Shown one piece after another: positions 7,985 through 16,140 of a stretch of 64,000 nucleotides of DNA; the first letter of the stretch is position 1; every line of letters starts with the position of its first letter. The translations under genes and the position numbers were made by a program. The notes below the pieces were generated by a model. That model was not told where the DNA came from and did not search any database. It saw only the letters and a list, made by a program, of their open reading frames with translations. Source of the stretch: UBA4575 sp002386945 (GTDB lineage: Bacteria; Pseudomonadota; Gammaproteobacteria; UBA4575). Location of the stretch: assembly GCA_943789445.1 (NCBI GenBank), contig CALSUC010000002.1, positions 434,001 through 498,000 of the forward strand, read 5' to 3'.

Positions 7985-10570
7985 TTATTTTGGTTGGTAG
8001 CTGTCAGCGACTCGGTAATACAAGGTGCGCACTTCATTCTCGTCCATCATAATCACTCTGGACTGTAACTCACCAAGACCGCTGACATATTCATATAAAT
8101 GGGGCTTAGTGATATCTTGACGGTTCATAGAAATAAAGATCACTGGATGACTTTGCCAATCACTAGGCTGAGTCCATTGCTCATACATAGTGGCTGGTTC
8201 ACCAATCGCATTGCGGGATAGGATATTGTCTTTGCGCTTATCACTATCATAGAAGTTGAGTGCGCTAGCGATAGACCATTTACTTAAACTGATGACTACC
8301 GGGCGTTTGCCTGTGGCTGCTTCGACTTCATGTTCTAACGCCGTAACCTCATGCGCAGTAGCACGCCAAAAATAGTGATTGGCCAGAGGTAATTTCACGC
8401 CTGGCGGTGGACCAAAGGTGGATATATGTAAGAGGCCACCATAAAGCATACAGAGGATAGCAATCGAATACAGAGTCGCCTTGCGCAGGCCTGTCGATAG
8501 CGCCGGAAGTTGTTGATTGCTGCTTGGGCTAAGTAGATAAGCCATAAAAGGGACTGCCAGTAACCAGATAGGGGCGGTCCAATGAAAGCGTGGGTAATGC
8601 GTCAGACTGAAGTATATAAATACCGCTAAAGGCAAAGCTAAAAAGGACAGCACAAAGTGTCGATAGTCTGCATTGCTAGGCGTCGCTGTAGCCACGCGCA
8701 TTGATGGCAATTTGAATAGGGCTTTGACTGCAAGGTAGAAGCCGATCGGGCTGAGCAGGATCAGGCTATGTAACAGCAGGTAATGTGTCGAAAACTCAAT
8801 GTCGCGATCAAGGCGGCGTACGGTTTGAAAGCTAAAAGAACTCCAGTCAGTCTGATAATTCCAAAACAATACAGGCATAAAGATCACTAGCGAACAGACT
8901 GCTGCAATATAAACCCGTGGATTACCAAACCAATGCCGTGCACTGGTTTTGAATAACATCAGTAGCAAGATACCAGGTAATAAAAGCACCAAGGTATATT
9001 TGGATAACATGCCGAGTCCAAGCACTAGGCCAAATGGCAGCCAGGCATCCTGTCGGTTTTGTAAGAAGATGCGCGCAAGAAAATATAAGGACGCCATCCA
9101 AAAGGTTATTTGTAGGCTATCAGTAGTCGCAAAGAAGCCGGTGCTGAAAAAGATGGGTAAGCTTGCTAGCAACAGGCAGCTAATAAATGCGGTAGTACGG
9201 TCAAATAACAAACTCGTCAGCCTGAAGCCAAACCATAGGGTCACTAATCCGGCGATGAAGAACGGCAGACGCACAGCAAATTCATTATCACCAAAGATGC
9301 CACAGCTGAGCGCAATCAGCCACGCTAATAGGGGAGGGTGATCAAGATAAGACCAGTCTAAATGTTGTGCATAAGACCAGTAATAGGCCTCGTCTGGGAT
9401 TAGTTCACTACTACCTAGGTAGAGAAAGCGCAGGGTAATTAAGAAGCCGACGGTTGCGGTGCTAATAACTCGCCAGTTGATTGAGTTCATGCCGCTGGCA
9501 TTTTTATGGCCAAAGACGATAAAGGAAGCGCCAAAATAATTCACTATTGCCGCGGCGACAATTGCGGGATAGATAGCTAAGTGTGCGCTTATGCCCCAAC
9601 TGACTAATAGACTGATAACGCCGCCACGCAGGGATAATGCGAGTAGGCCAAAAAATAGATATTTACTCGCGTTATCCAGCCAGCCTGATATCGACCCATG
9701 TCGATGCTGATAAGACCACTTAGAGTTCAGTGCGAAGTTAGATAAGGCAGCAATGATGAAACTTAATACATGGGCATTGCCAATAGCGACGCCTTGCGAA
9801 GTCATTAAACTGAAGCTGAATGCATCAATGAATACGCCCAGTATGCCGACTAGGGCGAAGCGGCCAGCCGTCTTACCGCTGACATTACCACCACTTAACT
9901 CAAGTAAGCGTTGCATGTATTGAATCATGACAGCGCTACCTAGCTTTGATTCACCGGCAACACGGTCAGTGAATACGATAGGGACTTCTTTTACGCGGAG
10001 CTGGTCTAAGCCTGCGACCATCAGTTCAAGTAGGACTTTGTAACCCTTGGCCTCGCCAGCAATATGCTGAAAAGATTCTTTGCGGCAGGCGAAAAATCCT
10101 GAGGTGGTGTCTTTGACGTCAGATATGATTCTAGCTGGCAAGCCACCAAACCAAGATAAAAATCGTCGATGAACTGGCCAGTCGGCAATGCCACCATCTT
10201 GGACATAGCGACTCCCTACAGAGAGATCATGAGTGCCGTCTACTAACGGCTGTAATAGCTCAGGGATCTTCTCACTCGGATGGCTCAGGTCAGCATCCAT
10301 CACGAGTACAAAATCAGTTTGACTATGCTCGGCACCGTCGATGACTGATTGCGTTAAGTCGCGAGGCCCGGTGCGTTGTAAGACACTTACATTAGCTTGT
10401 TTATGCTGCCATTGATGGACCTTGGCGACGGTCTGGTCGTTTGATTGGTCATCGACAAAAAGGATTTTCAGATCACAGACCGGTGATGACACAGCATTTA
10501 GCTGTTGCATCAGGGCATCTATATTTCCCTCTTCGTTAAGCGTAGGGATTACAATGGTCGCACTGCGCAT
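7985..10570 (-). CDS. Fused GT2 (DPM1-like) - GtrA - GT39 glycosyltransferase
   Basis: An 861-residue three-part membrane enzyme. Residues 1-230 are a GT2 polyprenyl-phosphate glycosyltransferase (TIVIPTLNEEGNID, with MDAD at 91-94 as the DxD metal site). Residues about 235-355 are a GtrA-like four-helix domain (GRFALVGILGVFIDAF). Residues about 365-850 are a GT39/ArnT-type transferase with IPDEAYYWSYAQHLDWSYLD and DHPP near 410 and many membrane helices. The combination makes, flips and uses a lipid-linked sugar to modify an acceptor outside the inner membrane, by analogy with O-antigen glucosylation and ArnT. The acceptor here (LPS core, lipid A or sphingolipid) is unknown. It is transcribed away from the next glycosyltransferase gene. 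Confidence 0.88.
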   Translation of the reverse strand: MRSATIVIPTLNEEGNIDALMQQLNAVSSPVCDLKILFVDDQSNDQTVAKVHQWQHKQANVSVLQRTGPRDLTQSVIDGAEHSQTDFVLVMDADLSHPSEKIPELLQPLVDGTHDLSVGSRYVQDGGIADWPVHRRFLSWFGGLPARIISDVKDTTSGFFACRKESFQHIAGEAKGYKVLLELMVAGLDQLRVKEVPIVFTDRVAGESKLGSAVMIQYMQRLLELSGGNVSGKTAGRFALVGILGVFIDAFSFSLMTSQGVAIGNAHVLSFIIAALSNFALNSKWSYQHRHGSISGWLDNASKYLFFGLLALSLRGGVISLLVSWGISAHLAIYPAIVAAAIVNYFGASFIVFGHKNASGMNSINWRVISTATVGFLITLRFLYLGSSELIPDEAYYWSYAQHLDWSYLDHPPLLAWLIALSCGIFGDNEFAVRLPFFIAGLVTLWFGFRLTSLLFDRTTAFISCLLLASLPIFFSTGFFATTDSLQITFWMASLYFLARIFLQNRQDAWLPFGLVLGLGMLSKYTLVLLLPGILLLMLFKTSARHWFGNPRVYIAAVCSLVIFMPVLFWNYQTDWSSFSFQTVRRLDRDIEFSTHYLLLHSLILLSPIGFYLAVKALFKLPSMRVATATPSNADYRHFVLSFLALPLAVFIYFSLTHYPRFHWTAPIWLLAVPFMAYLLSPSSNQQLPALSTGLRKATLYSIAILCMLYGGLLHISTFGPPPGVKLPLANHYFWRATAHEVTALEHEVEAATGKRPVVISLSKWSIASALNFYDSDKRKDNILSRNAIGEPATMYEQWTQPSDWQSHPVIFISMNRQDITKPHLYEYVSGLGELQSRVIMMDENEVRTLYYRVADSYQPK

Positions 10571-10952
10571 GAGGGCTAACTATCCTTAATCAATTCGGTG
10601 GGTCTGCATATCTGAAATAATAGACATTGTTATTATGCCTTTGCCTTGCGGGCAGCAGTATAACACTCTGCCTGCACTTTCTAAGGGCTAGTTTTGATCC
10701 TAGCTTAAGGTGTTGAGTAAGAATAAATAATGGTAATAGCTGGTGCGCTTTGACCATGCTTAATCAAGAGCTAAGTATCTGTATTTGGCGCAAAAATGTT
10801 ATTATACCCTGAATTAGATGGCGGCTAGCCCGTAAAATAAGCGGTAAGACGGGCTGCGGTGACACAATAAATGGCTTTAGCATAGCGATTCGCATCGTAT
10901 GCAAGCCCTGAAATAAGATTCAAAGAGTCAGGAATTTCTCCCAGAACCCATA
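10571..10952. other. Intergenic region between divergent glycosyltransferase genes
   Basis: The 382 bases have no convincing gene on either strand. There is an inverted repeat AGCCCGT (10827-10833) / ACGGGCT (10849-10855) with a 15-base loop. An AT-rich stretch near 10790-10810 (TTATTATACC) could hold a promoter -10 for the rightward gene, but no matching -35 at normal spacing is clear. The region must contain promoters for both flanking genes. Confidence 0.5.
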
Positions 10953-13313
10953 ATGAAATCTCCCAAACATATAGAACAAGCAAGTTTCTACAGTAGCATC
11001 CCAGAAGTGGTGGTCTTGCCTGCAGCAACAGCTTCGTCTAAGCCGCCTGTGCGCATTTTTCTAGGTTCTGAAGACGCCCAATACCGAGCAGAACGCGTAT
11101 TTATCTATTCGATAGAAAAGGTGCGTGACCTAAATCGCTGTTATGAAATTCATATCATGAAAAACATAACTGGTTTTGATCGCTCAAGCTGGCGTACTGG
11201 CTTTACTTGTTATCGATATGCTATCCCTAGTCTTGCTGGTGGTATGGGACGTGCTATTTATAACGACGTCGACCAAATTTATTTACAAGATCCTGCTCTA
11301 TTATTTGATGCCGAGATGGGTGAACACGCCTATCTAGCTGTAGCGGCCAATGATACCTCTGTCATGTTGATCGACTGTGAGCGTATGTTGCCCCTATGGA
11401 ATCTAGAGGCAGCTCAGCAGGAGTCAAAGAAAGAATTAAATCAGCGTGGCGCAGCGCAAAAAGGTCTTTGGGGGCCGGCAGATCCGCAGTGGAATGCACG
11501 CGATTTCGAATACATTGAAGGGGAAACTAAAGTCCTTCATTTTACTGCCTTGCATTTGCAGCCTTGGCAGCCCAGTCCAGGAAGTTATTCATATCATCCA
11601 CATAGTTTAGGTCATCTCTGGTTTGATCTGGAGAAGAGTGCAATCCATGAGGGTTATCAGAACTTTACTGTAGCGCAAGCCAGTGTGGCTTTTACTGCCT
11701 TGCAAAAGTTACATGCTAAAAAACAAGATCCAGTAGAACTAGCATCAGATACAGCAATGGTAACAGTCAGTCTGGGACAAGCAGCATTAGCTGGAAACAC
11801 CTTGGATCTGGCGGATGACTTTAGTGACAGTTCAAATAATAAATTAGGGCAATTGAAGACATTGCGTTGCTCACAATTGATAGCGCGTAATTTACTCGAA
11901 CGTGTGCCACAAGTTGATGTCGGTTGGCTGCTGCGTAGTTTATTTGCCGCAACTAATGAAGGCTTGGAATTATTCGTTGAATATAAAGATGAGTCAGTGA
12001 TGTTAGCTGATGGCTTTGGTCTAGAGCGTAATCGACAATCAGCAGACTGGTGGCGTGAACAAATTCTGGAGAGTGCAAACGCATTCCCATCGTTACAGTG
12101 GAAGCTGAATTTTCAGAGACCTACAAAGACAGGTGTGGAGAATATCCATTACCAATCAGGTAACCATGCTCAGGTACAGAGTGCGTGGATATTAACTACT
12201 CATCGTAAAGGCGACAATGCACAGTTAGAGAAATTAGGTGCTGAGCTAGGTTGGAATTGCCAGGTTAGACCACTACATTTTCGTCTAATCAATCATATTC
12301 CAAATTATTTTCTGGGGGCTAGTCTACTCGGTATTAGCTCTGAATCAGCAGCTAGTCTTAAGGCTGAAGAATGGCCAGATTATGTCTTGTCTTCTGGTCG
12401 TCGAGCGGCACCGATTGCGCGCTGGATTAAACAGGCATCAGGCGGTAAAACACGATTGATCCATATTGGTCGCCCGTGGTGTGCGTTAAAGCATTTTGAT
12501 TTGGTTATTACTACACCACAGTATCAACTGCCACTACGTAGTAATGTGATCCATAACTGCCTACCATTTAATAGTATTTCTAGTGGCCGTATGGTGGCTG
12601 ATAAAACCGATCTATTGCCACAGTTGTCAGCATGTCCAGGGCCTTACTTGAGCGTAGTTATTGGTGGGCCAAGTCGGCCATATATCATCAACCAAAGTGC
12701 CATGAAAAAAATGGCTCAGTCAGTAGATGAGTTGGCAAAAAGAAATGGGCAGTCAGTTTTGATCTGTACTAGTCCACGGACACCAAAGAATGCATTAGGT
12801 TGGTTTAGAGCGGAACTAAGAAGTCGTAATATTGCCTTTGAGTGGAAGCCTGAACAACAACAAAACCCCTATGTTGGTTGTCTCTCACTGGCTGATAGCG
12901 TTGTAGTGACAGGCGATAGCGTCTCTATGATTAGTGAAATCTGCAAACTGAAGAAGCAGGTTTATGTCCAGCGCTTGCCGAAAAAGTTCGATATTCTGAT
13001 GACATTGACTCGGGGCTTTCAATGGATTGCACTTTATCAGCAGAAGACCGCAAGTTATCGCGGGACACCTAAGCAACAAAATTTTTTGGCGCGGTTATTG
13101 GATCAGTTTATTGCAAATGGCTGGATGACATCTGTGCGAGATTTAGATGGATTCTTAGAGAATATGGAAGTACGAAAACATATCCGTTATTTGGATGAGA
13201 TTGCAGAGACAACAGAGACAACAGATAATGATTTTGTACTCATGGATGAGCCTGATGCTGAATTATTGGATACCGTATCCTTTATTTCAAAGCAATTGAA
13301 TTACCGTAGTTAA
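10953..13313 (+). CDS. Two-domain glycosyltransferase: GT8-like plus ELM1-like
   Basis: A 786-residue soluble-looking protein. The N-terminal ~250 residues resemble a GT-A enzyme: VRIFLGSEDAQYRAERVFIY, then AIYNDVDQIYLQDP with a DxD at 105-107, then KVLHFTALHLQPW, as in GT8-type transferases. From about residue 400 the sequence changes to an ELM1/GtrOC1-type GT-B pattern: WILTTHRKGDNAQLEKL, PDYVLSSGRRAAPIARWIK, RLIHIGRPW, FDLVITTPQYQLP, YLSVVIGGPSRPY and SVVVTGDSVSMISE. The middle (about 250-400) is not recognised. It likely transfers two sugars or one sugar with a regulatory partner in envelope glycan synthesis. The 2OG oxygenase follows closely. Confidence 0.75.
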   Translation: MKSPKHIEQASFYSSIPEVVVLPAATASSKPPVRIFLGSEDAQYRAERVFIYSIEKVRDLNRCYEIHIMKNITGFDRSSWRTGFTCYRYAIPSLAGGMGRAIYNDVDQIYLQDPALLFDAEMGEHAYLAVAANDTSVMLIDCERMLPLWNLEAAQQESKKELNQRGAAQKGLWGPADPQWNARDFEYIEGETKVLHFTALHLQPWQPSPGSYSYHPHSLGHLWFDLEKSAIHEGYQNFTVAQASVAFTALQKLHAKKQDPVELASDTAMVTVSLGQAALAGNTLDLADDFSDSSNNKLGQLKTLRCSQLIARNLLERVPQVDVGWLLRSLFAATNEGLELFVEYKDESVMLADGFGLERNRQSADWWREQILESANAFPSLQWKLNFQRPTKTGVENIHYQSGNHAQVQSAWILTTHRKGDNAQLEKLGAELGWNCQVRPLHFRLINHIPNYFLGASLLGISSESAASLKAEEWPDYVLSSGRRAAPIARWIKQASGGKTRLIHIGRPWCALKHFDLVITTPQYQLPLRSNVIHNCLPFNSISSGRMVADKTDLLPQLSACPGPYLSVVIGGPSRPYIINQSAMKKMAQSVDELAKRNGQSVLICTSPRTPKNALGWFRAELRSRNIAFEWKPEQQQNPYVGCLSLADSVVVTGDSVSMISEICKLKKQVYVQRLPKKFDILMTLTRGFQWIALYQQKTASYRGTPKQQNFLARLLDQFIANGWMTSVRDLDGFLENMEVRKHIRYLDEIAETTETTDNDFVLMDEPDAELLDTVSFISKQLNYRS

Positions 13314-13349
13314 CCGACCTGTAATGATGCAGCTTTGGGACCCCAAGAA

Positions 13350-14048
13350 ATGAAATATCTTAATCAATCAGTGATAAAAGAATTAGATGCGCAGGCGTAT
13401 CAAACAACAGCACCTTATCCTTGGCTGGGTATCTCTGAGTTTATTCAAGCTGAGCGGTATCAAGCGCTGCTTGACTCGATGCCAGAAACCACACTTTTCG
13501 ATGAGAATTTTGGTCATAAACGCAAGTTTGGTCAGGCAAGCCATGATCGTTTAGCCCTGGAATATCATTCTGGTTTGGCACTGTCACCTGCATGGAAAGA
13601 GTTTATGCAAGAGCTGACGTCAGACCATTACAAGCAATTTATTAAACGTATGACAGGAATGAATCGAATAGACCTTCGTTTTCATTGGCATTATACCCCC
13701 CGTGGCTGTTCGGTATCACCACACTGCGATGCAATGCGTAAGATTGGGTCTCACATCTTCTATTTTAATACGACTGAAGAGTGGCAAGCAGAGTGGGGTG
13801 GTGATACTTTAATTCTAGATGATGGTGGTGAGTTTAAGCGCCAATCAAGTCCGAAGTTTTCTGATTTCAAAAGTGCACAGCGAGCCAATGCAACTGGTAA
13901 CAACAGTCTGTTGTTTTCACGTAATGGTAATAGCTGGCATGGCGTCGAAGAGATCACCTGTCCGGAAGGACAATACCGAAAGGTCTTTATAGTGGTGGTT
14001 AACAAACTGAGCTTCAGACGCAGTCTACGTAATATCTTTAGTCGATAA
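13350..14048 (+). CDS. 2OG-Fe(II) oxygenase family protein
   Basis: A 232-residue protein with the iron facial triad of 2-oxoglutarate dioxygenases: H-x-D in SVSPHCDAMRK (H125, D127) and the distal histidine in NSWHGVEEI (H197), followed by an arginine in GQYRKVF that would bind 2-oxoglutarate. A double-stranded beta-helix pattern fits between them (IFYFNTTEEWQAEWGGDTLIL). Such enzymes hydroxylate sugars, lipids or proteins; the glycosyltransferase neighbours point to an envelope substrate. ATG 13350 is preferred over TTG 13335, since AAGAA precedes it closely; the difference is five residues. It is convergent with the next gene, 4 bases away. Confidence 0.8.
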   Translation: MKYLNQSVIKELDAQAYQTTAPYPWLGISEFIQAERYQALLDSMPETTLFDENFGHKRKFGQASHDRLALEYHSGLALSPAWKEFMQELTSDHYKQFIKRMTGMNRIDLRFHWHYTPRGCSVSPHCDAMRKIGSHIFYFNTTEEWQAEWGGDTLILDDGGEFKRQSSPKFSDFKSAQRANATGNNSLLFSRNGNSWHGVEEITCPEGQYRKVFIVVVNKLSFRRSLRNIFSR

Positions 14049-14052
14049 GTGC

Positions 14053-14901
14053 TTAAGTAGTCTTACGACTCGGCGCGGTAATGGACTCGTGATCGCTGAT
14101 TAAATCGGTCAATAGACTAGGTTTAATACGTTTCATTTTATTGCGTAGGAATAGGCTTTTTAACCATCGTGCTCGGAAGCAGAGCAGCACGAATAGGTAA
14201 TAATTATAAAAATCGGGCGTCTCGTTCGTGCGCATTTCAGCAATAATCTGCTCGAACTGCTCCTGTGTCATCCAGGTTGTATGCGCCTTAGCTAAGCCAA
14301 ACCCGATTAGACGGTTGTCCTGCAGGCTTTCCACATCAATGGCGACTAAGCGGTTACTGCCTTTCTCTTGTACAAAGTTTTTCAGTAAAGCATCGGTGTA
14401 ATCTAAGCCAACCCAGGCTTTTTCAGGTGCACTGCTTAATAATAAATGACGCAGCTGTTCATGTTCATGCTCGGAAAACAGTTCCATATCCATCAGAAAT
14501 TCTAGGTCGATTAATGCCGCACCAACAAAGTTTTCAGGATCCTTTGACTTAGAAGCACGTTGATAGAGATAAGAATAGAATGCTGTGATCTGTTGAATGA
14601 AGTGTGAATCAATTTTTTTGACGATATCACCTGCTACAAATTCAACCCAGATCTCGTTTTCATAACGAATTAAAGTCTTTGGGAAATAGCGGCTTCTAGC
14701 GACCTGTGCCAAAAGGTCTTGCATATGAATAGGTGTGTAGTTGTCGATACAGGTAATGCGTTTGTATTGTTTCTTACCGAGACTGACAAAACTAACATCC
14801 ATACGTTTCAGCAGTACTCCCGTGCTGCTACGAAAATAGCTGAATATGCGCTTACTCAAGGAGTAGGCGGCTTTTTGCTTACGTGCGCGACTTGGATTCA
14901 T
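14053..14901 (-). CDS. Kinase-like (LPS-core-kinase-like) protein, degenerate
   Basis: A 282-residue basic protein that I place only tentatively. A hinge-like EIWVEFVAGDIV, then VGLDYTDALLKNFVQ in the position of a catalytic loop (D-x4-N) and RLVAIDVESLQDNRL in the position of the metal-binding DFG equivalent, resemble the lipopolysaccharide Kdo/heptose kinase family. The ATP-binding N-lobe is weak (a KRITCID strand and no clear glycine loop). It could be an inactive or divergent phosphotransferase acting on LPS core or a related glycolipid. The gene stands between glycosyltransferases and is convergent with the 2OG oxygenase. Confidence 0.45.
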   Translation of the reverse strand: MNPSRARKQKAAYSLSKRIFSYFRSSTGVLLKRMDVSFVSLGKKQYKRITCIDNYTPIHMQDLLAQVARSRYFPKTLIRYENEIWVEFVAGDIVKKIDSHFIQQITAFYSYLYQRASKSKDPENFVGAALIDLEFLMDMELFSEHEHEQLRHLLLSSAPEKAWVGLDYTDALLKNFVQEKGSNRLVAIDVESLQDNRLIGFGLAKAHTTWMTQEQFEQIIAEMRTNETPDFYNYYLFVLLCFRARWLKSLFLRNKMKRIKPSLLTDLISDHESITAPSRKTT

Positions 14902-15112
14902 AGTGAATAGTAATTCTATTTGGATTTTTATGGTAATGAATCGCCATCAGTTTCTCTACTAATTTTATTTCATGACTTCCTATGTCGCTTCTTCATCAGG
15001 CTGGCATTTGGGATTGTAATCTATAAATTAGCCATATCTCGACCTAAGCCGTACAATGTTAATCTATATTTTTTCTAAGCAGAGCGCCTTTCCCAGCGTC
15101 TTTTTCTAATAT

Positions 15113-16111
15113 ATGAGTACTTCAGCCCCAAGAGTGACGGTGTTTATTCCCGTCTATAACCGTGAACGTTATCTAGCCGAGACTATTGATAGCGTATTGG
15201 CACAAAGTTTCACTGATTTTGAAGTGGTGCTGGTGGATGATGGCTCAGTCGATCGTTCGATTGAGATTATTGAAGCCTATCAAGATCCGCGTATTCGCCT
15301 TTTCCGTAATGAGAAAAATCTAGGTATTCCTAGAACGCGTAATCGGGGTCTAGAGGAAGCTAGGGGCGAGTTTGTCGCCATACTGGATAGCGATGATATT
15401 ATGCTGCCTACGCGCTTACAGACGCAGGTGGACTACTTTGATGCCCATTCGGAGTGTGTCGGATTAGGTTCTTGGAGTAAGTATATAAATGCAGAGGGTA
15501 AGATTATCAAGCAACTCTGTACCCGTCCTATTAGTCATAAAAAGATTAAAGTAAGTCTTTTGTTTCACTGCGCTATTCATAATAGAACTTTTATGGCTCG
15601 CGCCTCAGTCTTAAAAGAGCTTGGCTATAACAATGATTTTGCACGTTGCCAGGATTATGAGCTATTAATGCGCCTGTCAGATTTTGGTGAGTTTCATAAT
15701 TTACCGAAACGCTTAGTCTTAGGTCGTAAACATGACGAGCAAATCACTTTTAATACATCCACTATTGGTGATGAGAAAAAGTGTCTTATTGCAGCGGATG
15801 CCTTACGTAAACTAAGTATAGAGTTTACATCGCAAGACTTGCAGCGACACATCTGTATTGCGCGACCCAAAGCATTGACTGAATCTGATCCAGATTTCTT
15901 TTTATGGGCGGCAGACTGGTTACAGCGGTTGCTGCAGGCTAATCGAGATAAGCGGATTTATAATCAGACAGCAATGGCACAGATTGTTTTTAAGATGTGG
16001 ATACGGATAGCGATTAAAGGATGGCGTATCTCAGGACTGCCTAAAACCTATGTGCTAAATCGACGTTTGAATTCCTTAGCATTAGCCCATTTGTTGCCTC
16101 CCTATAGCTAG
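15113..16111 (+). CDS. Glycosyltransferase family 2
   Basis: A 332-residue GT-A enzyme opening with PRVTVFIPVYNRERYLAETI, then VVLVDDGSVDRSIEII and the metal-binding FVAILDSDDIMLP (D92-x-D94), typical of GT2. The C-terminal part carries FARCQDYELLMRLSDFGEF, the usual ED/QD catalytic region, and a helical tail without clear membrane segments. It probably adds a sugar to LPS core or a glycosphingolipid on the cytoplasmic face. It is convergent with serine palmitoyltransferase, separated by a palindrome. Confidence 0.88.
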   Translation: MSTSAPRVTVFIPVYNRERYLAETIDSVLAQSFTDFEVVLVDDGSVDRSIEIIEAYQDPRIRLFRNEKNLGIPRTRNRGLEEARGEFVAILDSDDIMLPTRLQTQVDYFDAHSECVGLGSWSKYINAEGKIIKQLCTRPISHKKIKVSLLFHCAIHNRTFMARASVLKELGYNNDFARCQDYELLMRLSDFGEFHNLPKRLVLGRKHDEQITFNTSTIGDEKKCLIAADALRKLSIEFTSQDLQRHICIARPKALTESDPDFFLWAADWLQRLLQANRDKRIYNQTAMAQIVFKMWIRIAIKGWRISGLPKTYVLNRRLNSLALAHLLPPYS

Positions 16112-16121
16112 CTATAGGGAG
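16098..16121. repeat. 24-bp perfect palindrome between convergent genes
   Basis: CTCCCTATAGCT is followed directly by its exact reverse complement, giving a 10-bp hairpin with a tight loop in either strand. It overlaps the TAG stop of the GT2 gene and lies 20 bases from the stop of the convergent spt gene. There is no long T-run on either side, so it is at best a weak bidirectional terminator. Confidence 0.45.
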
Positions 16122-16140
16122 AGTGTCTAGGGGATTAATT

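Noticed and set aside
8949..9341. 130-codon open frame on the plus strand inside the GT2-GtrA-GT39 gene
   Set aside because: Antisense shadow of a strongly supported coding region; composition is low-complexity basic and shows no family pattern.
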